This document shows positions 53,491 through 62,795 of a stretch of DNA of 64,000 nt, piece after piece. Every line of letters begins with the position of its first letter. The first letter of the stretch is position 1. The stretch is from Pseudomonadota bacterium (lineage in GTDB: Bacteria > Pseudomonadota > Alphaproteobacteria > Micavibrionales > CSBR16-224). Below the pieces are notes generated by a model, which was given only the letters and a program-made list of their open reading frames with translations, ran no database searches and had not been told where the DNA came from. Location: positions 929,540 to 993,539 of the forward strand of contig CP053449.1 in NCBI GenBank assembly GCA_013285465.1, in the 5' to 3' direction. Made by a program: the position numbers and the translations under genes.

Positions 53491-54465
53491 TTAGTTTGTG
53501 CCGCTTTCTTCCAGCAGTTTTTGAATACCGCTTTTATGGCGCGATGCTTTGCCGAGAACCTCGTTTTTGATCTCCGCATGTTCCATCGGGCCGATATTGA
53601 AACGCGGCGCAAGCAGATTGGCCAGTTTCTGTTCGAAGGGGTGGATTTTGCCGTCGGCGATAATCACCTCCCAGATCATGGCGAAAAATCCGCGCAGTTC
53701 CTCTGCGCTGAACCTGGCGCGGATAATATCGATAAATTCATCAATATCAAGGATTTCGTTGCGGGTGCGGTCGGCATGGGTGATGAGATGTTCGATCAGC
53801 TCTTCGCTATAGCCAAAGCGGTTTTGGATCATTTCCTTGATGCGCTCGAATTCGGTTTCATGGAATTCCTTATCGGCCAGCGCGGCATGGATAAATAATG
53901 CGGCGGCGGAAATATGCAGATTCTGCTCCTGCGAAAAATCGGAATAGGCGATATCTTCATTGTGGAAGAAAGCGACGATCTGGTCCCACATGCGCATATC
54001 ATAGACTTCTTCCTTTAAAATCACGCTGTCATGCCAGACAACGCCCAGCAAATGACAGATTTTGCGCATCAGCTGGTCTTCCTTATGTTTGATATTGCCG
54101 TCGGCAAAGACAACGCGCCATAGCATGCGCACGACATCCAGCCGTCCTTCCTGATCGAAATTGCGGTTGATAACGCGGATAAAACCGTAAAAATCGATGG
54201 CATCATCGGTCTGTTTTTTTGCCTCGTCCATCATGCGGGTGATCATTTCATAGGGGATATCCAGCTCGTTCAGCAGGATGGCGCGGATGGTGCGCTGCTC
54301 GTTTTCATCATATTCTTCATCCGCAGCGGCAATATGGACAAGAAGGGCGGCGATGCTGAGATTAAGATTGTCATCCTGCCGCAGATCGGCAGCACTTAAA
54401 TTCTCGCGCGCCAGCAGTCCCGTCAGCCTGTCCCAGAGATTTTGGTTTTTATTGTCGCGCATCAT
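53491..54465 (-). CDS. Double TerB-like domain protein
   Basis: 324 residues with two TerB-like units in tandem. The first (about 8-155): LSIAALLVHIAAADEEYDENEQRTIRAIL and WRVVFADGNIKHKEDQLMRKICHLLGV. The second (about 160-305): AAALFIHAALADKEFHETEFERIKEMIQNRFGY and WEVIIADGKIHPFEQKLANLLAPRFNIG. The C-terminus is short and basic. It is the first of three co-directional TerB genes and appears to be a fusion of two copies like the downstream ones. Confidence 0.8.
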   Translation of the reverse strand: MMRDNKNQNLWDRLTGLLARENLSAADLRQDDNLNLSIAALLVHIAAADEEYDENEQRTIRAILLNELDIPYEMITRMMDEAKKQTDDAIDFYGFIRVINRNFDQEGRLDVVRMLWRVVFADGNIKHKEDQLMRKICHLLGVVWHDSVILKEEVYDMRMWDQIVAFFHNEDIAYSDFSQEQNLHISAAALFIHAALADKEFHETEFERIKEMIQNRFGYSEELIEHLITHADRTRNEILDIDEFIDIIRARFSAEELRGFFAMIWEVIIADGKIHPFEQKLANLLAPRFNIGPMEHAEIKNEVLGKASRHKSGIQKLLEESGTN

Positions 54466-54557
54466 GGCTGTTCCGATCAGAGAGAAGGTGCAAGTTTTTC
54501 AACTCTGTCAGCTTAGCGAAAAAATACTGGAAGCAAAAGGCGAAAGCACAGTCTGTG

Positions 54558-55043
54558 TCAGCTGTTCGGTTTGCTGCGGAAAAAGAGCAGGACAAGATAG
54601 GCGGGGATGGCAAGTGCGCCGGCAACGAGGAAAAAGAGGTAACTCATTTCCAGCGGCAGGGTCATGAGTTTGCCGATTTTTTTCTCCAGCCTGTGAAAAG
54701 AGGGGCTGATATTCAGGCAATATAAACCGCCAATGGCGAGGATGAATGACAGACGGGTCAGACGCGGCCAGCGTAAATCCTTGCGGAACGGTCCGGCAAA
54801 AAAGCGAAACAGCAGAATAAACGGGAAGAGGAGAATAAAGGCGATACCGACCATGCCCTTATCCCAGAGCTTTTCACCCAGCCCATCGGCTTTGGACGGA
54901 TCAACCTCGAAGCGGGTTTTATTATCCATCCCCATCCGTTCGCGCCATTCCTGCCCCATCCGGTCACCGAGGGGGTTGTAATTCGAGGATAGCTTTCCGA
55001 AAAGGAAACTGTCGAAAAAAGAGTTTTTATTATTGTCGCTCAT
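54558..55043 (-). CDS. Small membrane protein, unknown function
   Basis: 161 residues. A polar N-terminus (about 1-60) is followed by three hydrophobic segments (about 64-84, 98-114, 133-155). No family recognised. It lies between the ankyrin gene and the TerB cluster in the same direction and may be in their transcript; TerB proteins often work with membrane proteins, but a link is speculative. Confidence 0.65.
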   Translation of the reverse strand: MSDNNKNSFFDSFLFGKLSSNYNPLGDRMGQEWRERMGMDNKTRFEVDPSKADGLGEKLWDKGMVGIAFILLFPFILLFRFFAGPFRKDLRWPRLTRLSFILAIGGLYCLNISPSFHRLEKKIGKLMTLPLEMSYLFFLVAGALAIPAYLVLLFFRSKPNS

Positions 55044-55100
55044 GGTTATGAAGCCTAACAGTGATGAGGGTAAAAAGCCATCATAAATCCCGCCTGTGCG

Positions 55101-55832
55101 CTATATAGAGGGATTACGGCGGCGGAGGACGCGGCGGTAATGCATATGGGCTTGGCCGGGCGTGCCGCCTTCGGTGACAAGGGTATTATAAGCCTGCCTT
55201 AGCGATTGTGTGCCTTCGAGTTCGGAGAAGTTGCGGATGATTGTGGTTAAGGCACCGGTGCGGATATCCTGCGTGTGGCGGCTGTGTTCGCGGTCGGCGA
55301 AATTGAAGATATCGGTGATGCGGAGGCCGCCGTCCTGACGGTAATAGACATGTTCGACCTCGGCATCGCCGGTTTTACGCCAAATATCACTTTCTTCAAC
55401 GGCTGGGGCATCGTCATTTAAAGCTGCTATGCCTATTTGTCGAAACTGTTTAATCAATTTGGAAATGTCAGGATTATTGCCGCTATTGGCCCAGCTGCTA
55501 ATTCCTTTCGGATTTGTACCGTCACTACCGATAACGAGGGCATCTGCGCCGCGGCGCAGCAGCAGTTTTGTCATTTTCATGTGTCCATGATAGGCGGCAT
55601 GGATCAGCGGCGTATTGCCTTTGCTGTTGCGGGTGTCGATATTGGCACCTTTGGAAATCAGATAATCGGCGATGCTGCATTGACCGGCAATAGCGGCGCG
55701 GGCGAGGGCGGTTTCCGTTCCGTCCAGAACATCGACAGGGACGCTTTCTTCCTCGATCAAATGGCGTACCGTCGCAAGGTCGCCGTTTTTAACGGCGCTC
55801 ATCAATGTATTGATCTGGTCTTTGCTGGCCAT
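55101..55832 (-). CDS. Ankyrin protein with C-terminal IFNF domain
   Basis: 243 residues. N-terminal ankyrin repeats (NTLMSAVKNGDLATVRHLIEEESVP, TALARAAIAGQCSIADYLISKGANID, NTPLIHAAYHGHMKMTKLLLRRGAD) are followed by the C-terminal block IWRKTGDAEVEHVYYRQDGGLRITDIFNFADREH (about 147-181) and LRQAYNTLVTEGGTP. It is the shortest of the four IFNF proteins. A near-consensus promoter lies at 55891-55919, sharing a 13-bp element with the gene at 2238. The leader contains a TGCGG/CCGCA hairpin. Confidence 0.9.
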   Translation of the reverse strand: MASKDQINTLMSAVKNGDLATVRHLIEEESVPVDVLDGTETALARAAIAGQCSIADYLISKGANIDTRNSKGNTPLIHAAYHGHMKMTKLLLRRGADALVIGSDGTNPKGISSWANSGNNPDISKLIKQFRQIGIAALNDDAPAVEESDIWRKTGDAEVEHVYYRQDGGLRITDIFNFADREHSRHTQDIRTGALTTIIRNFSELEGTQSLRQAYNTLVTEGGTPGQAHMHYRRVLRRRNPSI

Positions 55833-55890
55833 GTCTTAGATGCTTTCTGTCTTTTTTGCTGCGGCAAAACCGCATCGCAGGGCAGGGAAT

Positions 55891-55919
55891 ACTATAGTTA
55901 TGTAATATGTTTTTGTCAA
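55891..55919 (-). promoter_or_regulatory. Near-consensus promoter of the ankyrin gene at 55101-55832
   Basis: On the minus strand TTGACA (55914-55919), 17 bases, TATAGT (55891-55896). The spacer contains the 13-mer TTATGTAATATGT on the plus strand (55898-55910), identical to that in the spacer at 2179-2191 but in the opposite orientation relative to the promoter. Confidence 0.8.
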
Positions 55920-55960
55920 TATGATTTTCCTGTAGATTACGGTGATTTTGTGTAGAATAG

Positions 55961-55978
55961 GGCATCTTTTTGGATGCC
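55961..55978 (+). promoter_or_regulatory. Leader hairpin before kbl
   Basis: GGCATC and GATGCC pair around TTTTTG, about 22 bases before the kbl start. A TAGAAT (about 55953) may be the -10. The role of the hairpin is unknown. Confidence 0.35.
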
Positions 55979-56000
55979 GCCATAGGACAGGAGAGAGTTT

Positions 56001-57185
56001 ATGCCGCATAATCTGCTGACACATCTTTCGGATGAAACCCGCGCCTTGCATGATAGCGGGCTGTATAAAAAAGAGCGTATCATCACCTCGCCGCAGGATG
56101 CGGAAATCACCAATGACAATAGACATGTGATTAATCTTTGCGCCAATAACTATCTGGGGCTGGCGGATAATGCGGAACTGATTGATGCCGCGAAAAAGGC
56201 ACTGGATACGCATGGTCTGGGTATGGCCTCGGTGCGCTTTATCTGCGGTACGCAGGATTTGCACAAAAAACTGGAAGATACGGTCAGCGGCTTTCTAGGG
56301 ACGGAAGACACGATCCTTTATTCCTCCTGCTTTGATGCCAATACGGGGCTGTTTGAAACCATTCTGACGGAAGAAGATGCGATCATCAGTGATGCGCTGA
56401 ACCATGCCAGCATTATCGACGGTGTGCGGCTGTGCAAGGCCAAGCGGTTGCGTTATGCCAATAATGACATGGCTGATCTGGAGGAAAAGCTGAAAGAGGC
56501 CAAGGATTGCCGTTTTCGTCTGATTGCCACAGATGGTGTTTTTTCGATGGATGGTATTATCGCGAATTTGCCCGCCATTTGCGATCTGGCGGATAAATAT
56601 GATGCGATGGTGATGGTCGATGACTCTCACGCCATCGGCTTTGTCGGGCCGGGCGGGCGCGGCACACCGGAACATTGGGGTGTGCAGGATCGTATCGATA
56701 TCATGACAGGCACTTTCGGCAAGGCGCTGGGCGGTGCCTCGGGCGGCTTTACCTCCGGCAAGAAAGAAATTATCGACTGGCTGCGCCAGCGCTCGCGCCC
56801 TTATCTGTTTTCCAACACCATGGCACCGCCGATTGTCGCAGCGGCAATCAAGGCGCTGGAAATGGTGACGGAAGGAACGGAGCTGTTGGCAAAGCTGCGC
56901 GGCAATGCGGAATATTTCCGCGAGAAAATGACGGCGCTGGGCTTTGAGCTGGTACCGGGGGAACATGCAATTATCCCCGTGATGATCGGCGATGCGAAAA
57001 TCGCTTCGGAAATGGCGGATAAACTGCTGAAGGAAGGGCTGTATGTGATCGCCTTTTCCTATCCCGTTGTGCCGCAGGGCAAAGCCCGTATCCGCACGCA
57101 GATGTCGGCGGCGCATGGGCGCGAACATCTGGATAAAGCCATTGCCGCCTTTGAAAAAGTCGGTAAAGAAATGGGCATGATTTAG
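56001..57185 (+). CDS. kbl: 2-amino-3-ketobutyrate coenzyme A ligase
   Basis: 394 residues, PLP-dependent alpha-oxoamine synthase family. With Tdh it turns threonine into glycine and acetyl-CoA. [46 protein letters not shown] and the PLP lysine in [14 protein letters not shown] are intact. AGGAG precedes the ATG. It is followed 14 bases later by tdh, which confirms the identity. Confidence 0.96.
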   Translation: MPHNLLTHLSDETRALHDSGLYKKERIITSPQDAEITNDNRHVINLCANNYLGLADNAELIDAAKKALDTHGLGMASVRFICGTQDLHKKLEDTVSGFLGTEDTILYSSCFDANTGLFETILTEEDAIISDALNHASIIDGVRLCKAKRLRYANNDMADLEEKLKEAKDCRFRLIATDGVFSMDGIIANLPAICDLADKYDAMVMVDDSHAIGFVGPGGRGTPEHWGVQDRIDIMTGTFGKALGGASGGFTSGKKEIIDWLRQRSRPYLFSNTMAPPIVAAAIKALEMVTEGTELLAKLRGNAEYFREKMTALGFELVPGEHAIIPVMIGDAKIASEMADKLLKEGLYVIAFSYPVVPQGKARIRTQMSAAHGREHLDKAIAAFEKVGKEMGMI

Positions 57186-57199
57186 GAGTGTCTTGAAAC

Positions 57200-58231
57200 A
57201 TGAAAGCATTGGTCAAAAAAGAGGCAAAAACCGGACTTTGGATGGTGGAGGATTCCCCGCTGCCGGAATGCGGTGTCAATGACGTCTTGATCAAAATCCG
57301 CAAAACCGCAATTTGCGGTACGGATATTCACATTTATCAATGGGATGACTGGGCGGCGAAAACCATTCCCGTGCCGATGGTTGTCGGGCATGAATATGTC
57401 GGGGAAATCGCCGATTTCGGATCAGGCGTGCGCGGCTTTGAAAAAGGTATGCGCGTTTCGGGCGAGGGCCATCTGACCTGCGGTCATTGCCGCAACTGCC
57501 GCGCCGGAAAACGGCATCTGTGCCGCAATACCGTCGGGGTCGGTGTCAACCGTCCCGGCGCCTTTGCCGAATATCTGGTTATTCCGGCGGAAAACGTCTT
57601 CCCTATTCCCGATAATATTCCCGATGATATGGCGGCGATTTTTGATCCGCTGGGGAATGCCGTGCATACGGCGCTGTCTTTTGATCTGGTCGGCGAAGAT
57701 GTGCTGATTACGGGCGCAGGGCCGATCGGCGTGATGGCGGCAGCGGTTGCGCGTCATGTCGGGGCGCGTCATGTCGTGATTACCGATGTGAATGATTACC
57801 GTCTTGATCTGGCGAAAAAACTGGGCGTCAGCCGTGCGGTGAATGTCGCTAAAGAAGATCTGGGCGCGGTGATGAAAGAACTGGGCATGACGGAAGGTTT
57901 TGATGTCGGGCTGGAAATGTCGGGCAATGAAGCGGCTTTTAACCAGATGATTGATGTGATGAATCATGGCGGACGTATCGCCGTGCTGGGTATTCCGCCC
58001 AAGGAAATGGCGGTCGACTGGACGAAAATTGTCTTCAAGGGTTTGTTTATTAAAGGTATTTACGGGCGTGAAATGTATGAGACATGGTATAAGATGACCA
58101 CCATGCTGCAAAGCGGGCTTGATTTGACGCCGATCATCACGCATCATTTCGGTATCAACGAATTTGAAAAAGGTTTTGAAATTATGGGCTCGGGCAAGTC
58201 AGGGAAAGTTATTCTCGACTGGGCGGCCTGA
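57200..58231 (+). CDS. tdh: L-threonine 3-dehydrogenase
   Basis: 343 residues, zinc-dependent medium-chain dehydrogenase that oxidises threonine to 2-amino-3-ketobutyrate. Catalytic zinc site in [17 protein letters not shown] and GHEYVGE; structural zinc cysteines in [18 protein letters not shown]-binding [22 protein letters not shown]; typical end GKVILDWA. It forms a unit with kbl. Confidence 0.97.
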   Translation: MKALVKKEAKTGLWMVEDSPLPECGVNDVLIKIRKTAICGTDIHIYQWDDWAAKTIPVPMVVGHEYVGEIADFGSGVRGFEKGMRVSGEGHLTCGHCRNCRAGKRHLCRNTVGVGVNRPGAFAEYLVIPAENVFPIPDNIPDDMAAIFDPLGNAVHTALSFDLVGEDVLITGAGPIGVMAAAVARHVGARHVVITDVNDYRLDLAKKLGVSRAVNVAKEDLGAVMKELGMTEGFDVGLEMSGNEAAFNQMIDVMNHGGRIAVLGIPPKEMAVDWTKIVFKGLFIKGIYGREMYETWYKMTTMLQSGLDLTPIITHHFGINEFEKGFEIMGSGKSGKVILDWAA

Positions 58232-58255
58232 ACAAAAGAGAGAAAGGAAAAAGCT

Positions 58256-59812
58256 ATGGCAGACGCAGCAATCGCAATCAAACAGGGAGAACAGGACATG
58301 CAGAAAGATACGGCAGAGCTGATGGAACGTTTCGGTGTGGATGCGGCGCGTTACACGGGCGGCACACTGAAAGTTTACTCTCCGATTGACGGCAGCGAAA
58401 TCGGCGCGGTGCATGAAGACAGCGTTGCGGAAGCCGAAGGCAAAATCGCGGCGGCGCATCAGGCATTTCAGGCATGGCGCAAAATTCCCGCGCCGAAACG
58501 CGGTGAGCTGGTCCGTATTTACGGCGATATTCTGCGCGCTTATAAAGAGCCGCTGGGCCGCCTTGTCACGCTGGAATGCGGCAAAATTCTCTCCGAAGGT
58601 CTGGGGGAAGTGCAGGAAATGATCGATATTTGCGATTTTTCCGTCGGCTTGTCGCGCCAGCTTTACGGCTTGACAATTGCCTCGGAACGCCCCGGCCACA
58701 AGATGCAGGAAAACTGGCATCCGCTGGGGGCAATCGGCGTGATCAGCGCCTTTAACTTTCCCGTTGCTGTCTGGTGCTGGAATGCGGCGCTGGGTTTTGT
58801 CTGCGGTGATCCGGTTGTCTGGAAACCGTCGGAGAAAACACCGCTGACGGCGCTGGCCTGTGAAGCATTATTTGCCAAGGCCGTGAAGCAATATGGTGAT
58901 GATGTGCCTGAAGGTCTGCTGTCTGTCGTTATCGGCGGGCGTGAGCTGGGCGAGCTGCTGGTGGATGATAAACGTCTGCCGCTGATCAGCGCCACAGGCT
59001 CGACCCGTATGGGGCGCGAAGTTGCGCCGCGCGTTGCAGCGCGTTTCGGGCGCAGCATTCTGGAACTTGGCGGCAATAATGCGATGATTTTGACGCCGAG
59101 TGCCAATCTTGATCTGGCGCTGGGCGCAACGGTCTTTGGAGCGGTCGGCACTGCCGGACAGCGCTGCACAACACAGCGCCGCTTGATTGCGCATAAAGAT
59201 GTGCTGGAAGGCTTTATTTCCCGCGTCAAAAAAGCCTATGAAACCGTCAGCATCGGCAGCCCGCTGGAAGCTGACACGCTGATGGGCCCCTTGATTGATA
59301 AACAGTCTTTTGACGCAATGCAGGAATCGCTGGAGAAGGCGCGTAAAGCGGGCGCGAAAGTCTTTGGCGGCGAACGCGTGTTGGCGGAGCAATATCCGGA
59401 AGCTTATTACGTGACGCCTGCCGTGGTCGAGATGGAGGAACAGACGGAGCTGATGCATCACGAAACCTTTGCGCCGATCCTTTATGTCGTGCCTTACGAG
59501 GATTTCGATACGGCCATCGAGATGCAGAATGCCGTACCGCAAGGCCTGTCATCCTGCGTGTTCACCAATGATGTGCGTGAAGCCGAGCAGTTTACCGGCG
59601 CATGGGGTAGCGATTGCGGCATTGCCAATGTCAATCTGGGCACCAGCGGTGCGGAAATCGGCGGTGCGTTCGGCGGTGAAAAGGAAACCGGCGGCGGACG
59701 CGAAAGCGGTTCCGACAGCTGGAAGGCCTATATGCGCCGCAGCACCAATACGGTGAATTTCTCTGCCGATCTGCCGTTGGCGCAGGGCGTTTCCTTCGAT
59801 ATCGTCGGGTAA
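58256..59812 (+). CDS. amaB: Aldehyde dehydrogenase of the aminoadipic semialdehyde type
   Basis: 518 residues. NAD-dependent aldehyde dehydrogenase; the closest pattern is the AmaB/ALDH7 group (aminoadipic semialdehyde or piperideine-6-carboxylate dehydrogenase of lysine breakdown). GVISAFNFPVAVWCWN, the Glu in ILELGGNNA, the catalytic Cys in GTAGQRCTTQRRL, and GAFGGEKETGGGRESGSDSWKAYMRR are seen. The ATG has AAAGGA upstream. It lies 24 bases after tdh, so it may be co-transcribed, though the pathways differ. Symbol moderately sure. Confidence 0.9.
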   Translation: MADAAIAIKQGEQDMQKDTAELMERFGVDAARYTGGTLKVYSPIDGSEIGAVHEDSVAEAEGKIAAAHQAFQAWRKIPAPKRGELVRIYGDILRAYKEPLGRLVTLECGKILSEGLGEVQEMIDICDFSVGLSRQLYGLTIASERPGHKMQENWHPLGAIGVISAFNFPVAVWCWNAALGFVCGDPVVWKPSEKTPLTALACEALFAKAVKQYGDDVPEGLLSVVIGGRELGELLVDDKRLPLISATGSTRMGREVAPRVAARFGRSILELGGNNAMILTPSANLDLALGATVFGAVGTAGQRCTTQRRLIAHKDVLEGFISRVKKAYETVSIGSPLEADTLMGPLIDKQSFDAMQESLEKARKAGAKVFGGERVLAEQYPEAYYVTPAVVEMEEQTELMHHETFAPILYVVPYEDFDTAIEMQNAVPQGLSSCVFTNDVREAEQFTGAWGSDCGIANVNLGTSGAEIGGAFGGEKETGGGRESGSDSWKAYMRRSTNTVNFSADLPLAQGVSFDIVG

Positions 59813-59820
59813 GTCTGATA

Positions 59821-60315
59821 ATGGGTATGGAAAAAAGCCGCGACCCGACGATGCAGGCGCTTTTGGAGGAGTCGTCGGGGCAGGCACCGCAGGATTTACC
59901 GCCCACCGCACCGGTGAAGCTGTATTCCACAACGCAGGTGGGGGTCGGAACGTTTTTATGCGGGCCGCTGGCGGCGATGTTTTATCTGCGGCATAATTTC
60001 AACGCGCTGGAACGCCGGAATATGGCGCAGAAGATTGTTGCGGGCAGTCTGCTTTATACCTTTGTTCTGGCGGTTGTGATTTATTTCCTGCCGGAGGACT
60101 TTCCCAGTTCGGTTATCCCTGCCGTGAATTTGGCGGTGGTGCTGTCGATTATGCATAGCAATGGTATGAAAAAAGAGGATTTGCTGGCGGCAGGGCACGG
60201 GGTGCAGCATTGGGGCAGGGCTTTGGCTGTCGGGCTGGGAGGATTCCTCTTGTTTCTTGCCATTTTGCTGGGCGTGCTGATCTCGATGGATCAAATTCTG
60301 GGCGTAGCGGGTTAA
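59821..60315 (+). CDS. Small membrane protein, unknown function
   Basis: 164 residues. A polar N-terminus (about 1-35) and four hydrophobic segments (about 40-58, 72-92, 96-110, 135-158), with RHNFNALERRNMAQKI between the first two. No family recognised. It follows the aldehyde dehydrogenase gene by eight bases, and the ribosome binding site is weak, so it is probably translated from the same message. Confidence 0.65.
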   Translation: MGMEKSRDPTMQALLEESSGQAPQDLPPTAPVKLYSTTQVGVGTFLCGPLAAMFYLRHNFNALERRNMAQKIVAGSLLYTFVLAVVIYFLPEDFPSSVIPAVNLAVVLSIMHSNGMKKEDLLAAGHGVQHWGRALAVGLGGFLLFLAILLGVLISMDQILGVAG

Positions 60316-60357
60316 AGCAAGATGGGCGTTTTGGTGCGGCCGGTATTTTGTGCGGCG

Positions 60358-60888
60358 CTATCCGATGTCAATAAAGTTATCTGATAGCAGATCAAGTGCT
60401 TTATTGACTGTTGCCAGACGCACGGCGCGGCGGTCGCCATCAAAAATATGTTTCTCCGTTGTGATGTGCGGCGTCTTGTTGCCAGGTTCCAATACAGCGA
60501 GTCCGAACCAGACCGTGCCGACAGGCTTCTCCGCAGAACCGCCACCCGGCCCCGCCACGCCTGTCACGGCAATGGCGAGATAGCGGCTGTTCGCCGTTTC
60601 GCGCGGGTGATGCAGCAAAGCGCCTGCCGCCATTTCCGCCGCCGTTTCGCTGCTGACCGCGCCATGTTGTTTTAACGTGTCGCTTTGAACGCCCAGCAAG
60701 ACGGTCTTGGCATGGTTGGAATAGACGATATGCCCGCGCTCGAACACATCGGAGGATCCGGCGATTTCCGTCAGGATGCCGCCGATCAGACCGCCTGTGC
60801 AGGATTCGGCGGTGGCCAGCTTTGCGCCGTTTTCACGGCATATTTGCAAAAGCCGTTCTGATTTTTGTAAAAGTGTCTGAGGAAACAT
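60358..60888 (-). CDS. pncC: Nicotinamide-nucleotide amidase (CinA C-terminal family)
   Basis: 176 residues, consisting of the CinA C-terminal domain alone. It hydrolyses nicotinamide mononucleotide to nicotinate mononucleotide for NAD recycling. LATAESCTGGLIGGILTEIAGSS, FERGHIVYSNHAKTVLLGV and AVTGVAGPGGGSAEKPVGTVWFGLA are canonical. It is the last gene of ispD-ispF-pgpA-pncC. Confidence 0.93.
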   Translation of the reverse strand: MFPQTLLQKSERLLQICRENGAKLATAESCTGGLIGGILTEIAGSSDVFERGHIVYSNHAKTVLLGVQSDTLKQHGAVSSETAAEMAAGALLHHPRETANSRYLAIAVTGVAGPGGGSAEKPVGTVWFGLAVLEPGNKTPHITTEKHIFDGDRRAVRLATVNKALDLLSDNFIDIG

Positions 60889-60906
60889 TGGTCAAAACGA
60901 ATGTGA

Positions 60907-61401
60907 TTAAAACAGCATCAGCGCACCGATACAGGTGCCGAGCAAAGCGTAAATACCTGCGAAGAGATCATCCATCATCACCGCCCAGGCACCTTTGCGC
61001 TTTTTATCGTAAAAGGAGCAGGGCCAGGGTTTCTTGATATCGAAAAGGCGGAAGAGGGCGAAAGCCAACAGCCAGAGCTGCCAATGCGTTGCGGCGGGAA
61101 TGGCGGCGATCCACAGGCCGAGAGTTTCATCAATCACGACTTCGGGCGGGTCTTCCTTTCCGGTCTGGTGCATGTAGTAATGCACGGCATCGGTGCCGAT
61201 CCAGATACATAATCCGATCCCGACCAGCAATCCGGGGATACCGAAAAAATATTGCAGCAGGAAACCCAGCGGGATTGATGCAAGGCTACCCATTGTGCCG
61301 GGGGCTTTTTTTGCAAGCCCGCTGCCGCCCCATGTGGCAAGGAAGACTTTCCAGTCTCTTAGGGATAAATCTCCAGGAAGTTCAATGAAATGCTTGCTCA
61401 T
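60907..61401 (-). CDS. pgpA: Phosphatidylglycerophosphatase A
   Basis: 164 residues, integral membrane enzyme that makes phosphatidylglycerol from its phosphate. GSGLAKKAPGTMGSLASIPLG, PPEVVIDETLGLWIA and FRLFDIKKPWPCSFYDKKRKGAWAVMMDDLFAGIYA carry the conserved acidic residues. It lies 22 bases after ispF and 18 bases before pncC. Confidence 0.95.
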   Translation of the reverse strand: MSKHFIELPGDLSLRDWKVFLATWGGSGLAKKAPGTMGSLASIPLGFLLQYFFGIPGLLVGIGLCIWIGTDAVHYYMHQTGKEDPPEVVIDETLGLWIAAIPAATHWQLWLLAFALFRLFDIKKPWPCSFYDKKRKGAWAVMMDDLFAGIYALLGTCIGALMLF

Positions 61402-61423
61402 ACTTAAAGCTTTTTATTACCTT

Positions 61424-61918
61424 TTAATTTTGCACGAATACGGTCGCAATCGCATAGGCGGCCAGCCCTTCTTTGCGCCCCGTAAAGCCGAGCTTTTCGG
61501 TTGTCGTCGCCTTGACGCTGACTTTACTTTCCGGCAAATCCAGAATTTTTGCAAGGCGGTTTCGCATTTTTTCGCGATGCGGGCCGATTTTCGGCATTTC
61601 GCAAACCAGTGTGACATCGACATGGTTCAGATGCCCGCCTGCTTGTTTTACCAGTTTCAGCGCGTGGTTGAGGAAGACATCGCTGTCCGCGCCTTTCCAT
61701 TGCGGATCGGATGGCGGGAAATGCTGCCCGATATCGCCTGCGGCAATGGTGCCCAGCAAGGCATCTGTCAGGGCGTGCAGTGCGGCATCGGCATCGGAAT
61801 GGCCGGAAAGGGAAAAGCCGCAATCGATATCCACGCCGCATAGCCGCATCGTGTCGCCTGCCGTAAAACGGTGGACGTCATAGCCGAAACCGGTTCTGAT
61901 ATCGGGAAACTCAGCCAT
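61424..61918 (-). CDS. ispF: 2-C-methyl-D-erythritol 2,4-cyclodiphosphate synthase
   Basis: 164 residues, full length. Non-mevalonate isoprenoid pathway. The metal site is in [10 protein letters not shown] and the partner His in [41 protein letters not shown] and [21 protein letters not shown] are typical. It overlaps the ispD stop by eight bases (ATGGCTGA), so the two enzymes are translated in a coupled manner but not fused. Confidence 0.96.
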   Translation of the reverse strand: MAEFPDIRTGFGYDVHRFTAGDTMRLCGVDIDCGFSLSGHSDADAALHALTDALLGTIAAGDIGQHFPPSDPQWKGADSDVFLNHALKLVKQAGGHLNHVDVTLVCEMPKIGPHREKMRNRLAKILDLPESKVSVKATTTEKLGFTGRKEGLAAYAIATVFVQN

Positions 61919-62675
61919 AGTGTTTCTGCGCGATTTCGTTGTTTTCCGCAGGGTGGCGCTGCTGCAGCAATGCTTCGGCCAGCAGAAAGTCTTCCTGTGT
62001 GGTCAGTTTGAAATTATGCGGATGGCCCTGCACGATTTTGGCGTTGATACCGTTGTTTTCGACAAGCGCGATATCGTCTGTTGCCGTTTGTCCGGCGGCG
62101 TTGCAATGCGCGGCGTAAACCGTGTTGAAATCAAATCCCTGCGGTGTCTGCGCCTGCCACAGCGCGGTACGGTCAACTGTCTCCAGCACCGTATCGGTCG
62201 CGGTGCAAACCCGTTTCAGCGTATCGGCAACGGCTGTCGCGGGCAAAACAGCGCCGTGGCTGTCCAGCGCATCGCAGACGGCATCAATCGTTGCGGCGGA
62301 AAGCAGCGGTCGCGCGGCATCATGGATCAGCACGCGGGCGGGGTTGCGGGCAGCAAGAGCCTCCAGCCCGCAGAAGACGGAGCTTTGCCGTGTATCGCCG
62401 CCCCGTATGGCGGGGAGTATCTTGTCTTTTTGCGGGTGGCCGGCGAAAGTGCCTGCACAGGCGGCATAAAGCGCCTCATGCCCTGTGCCGTGGACGACGA
62501 GGATATGGTCGATGCTCTCATGTTCCAGAAAAGCCTTCAGGCTGTGGCACAGTACGGGCATCGCGTCCAGCAGCCAGTATTGCTTGGGCATCTCGCTACC
62601 GAAGCGCGCACCTGTTCCGCCCGCAACAATCAGTGCAGCGGTGACGGGTGTTTCAGAGGCTCTCCGGTTCGTCAT
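61911..62675 (-). CDS. ispD: 2-C-methyl-D-erythritol 4-phosphate cytidylyltransferase
   Basis: 254 residues. Non-mevalonate isoprenoid pathway. The nucleotide site [24 protein letters not shown] is intact, [24 protein letters not shown] and [15 protein letters not shown] follow. The N-terminus is slightly long; an internal start is possible. First gene of the ispD-ispF-pgpA-pncC cluster, divergent from ntrY. A dyad ATGTT-ATA-AACAT (62734-62746) lies in the shared 120-base promoter gap. Confidence 0.94.
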   Translation of the reverse strand: MTNRRASETPVTAALIVAGGTGARFGSEMPKQYWLLDAMPVLCHSLKAFLEHESIDHILVVHGTGHEALYAACAGTFAGHPQKDKILPAIRGGDTRQSSVFCGLEALAARNPARVLIHDAARPLLSAATIDAVCDALDSHGAVLPATAVADTLKRVCTATDTVLETVDRTALWQAQTPQGFDFNTVYAAHCNAAGQTATDDIALVENNGINAKIVQGHPHNFKLTTQEDFLLAEALLQQRHPAENNEIAQKHYG

Positions 62676-62795
62676 AGGCTTCCAAATCCAATGAGAAACA
62701 ACGCGTTAAACTGTTTCGTATTGTTTCCGTTTTATGTTATAAACATCCGATATTAATCTTTGATGCCGCCAAGTTTAGGACATTTGTTGGGTAAT

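Noticed and set aside
61424-62675. Fused bifunctional IspDF
   Set aside because: The frames differ and a stop codon closes ispD inside the overlap; two separate proteins are coded.
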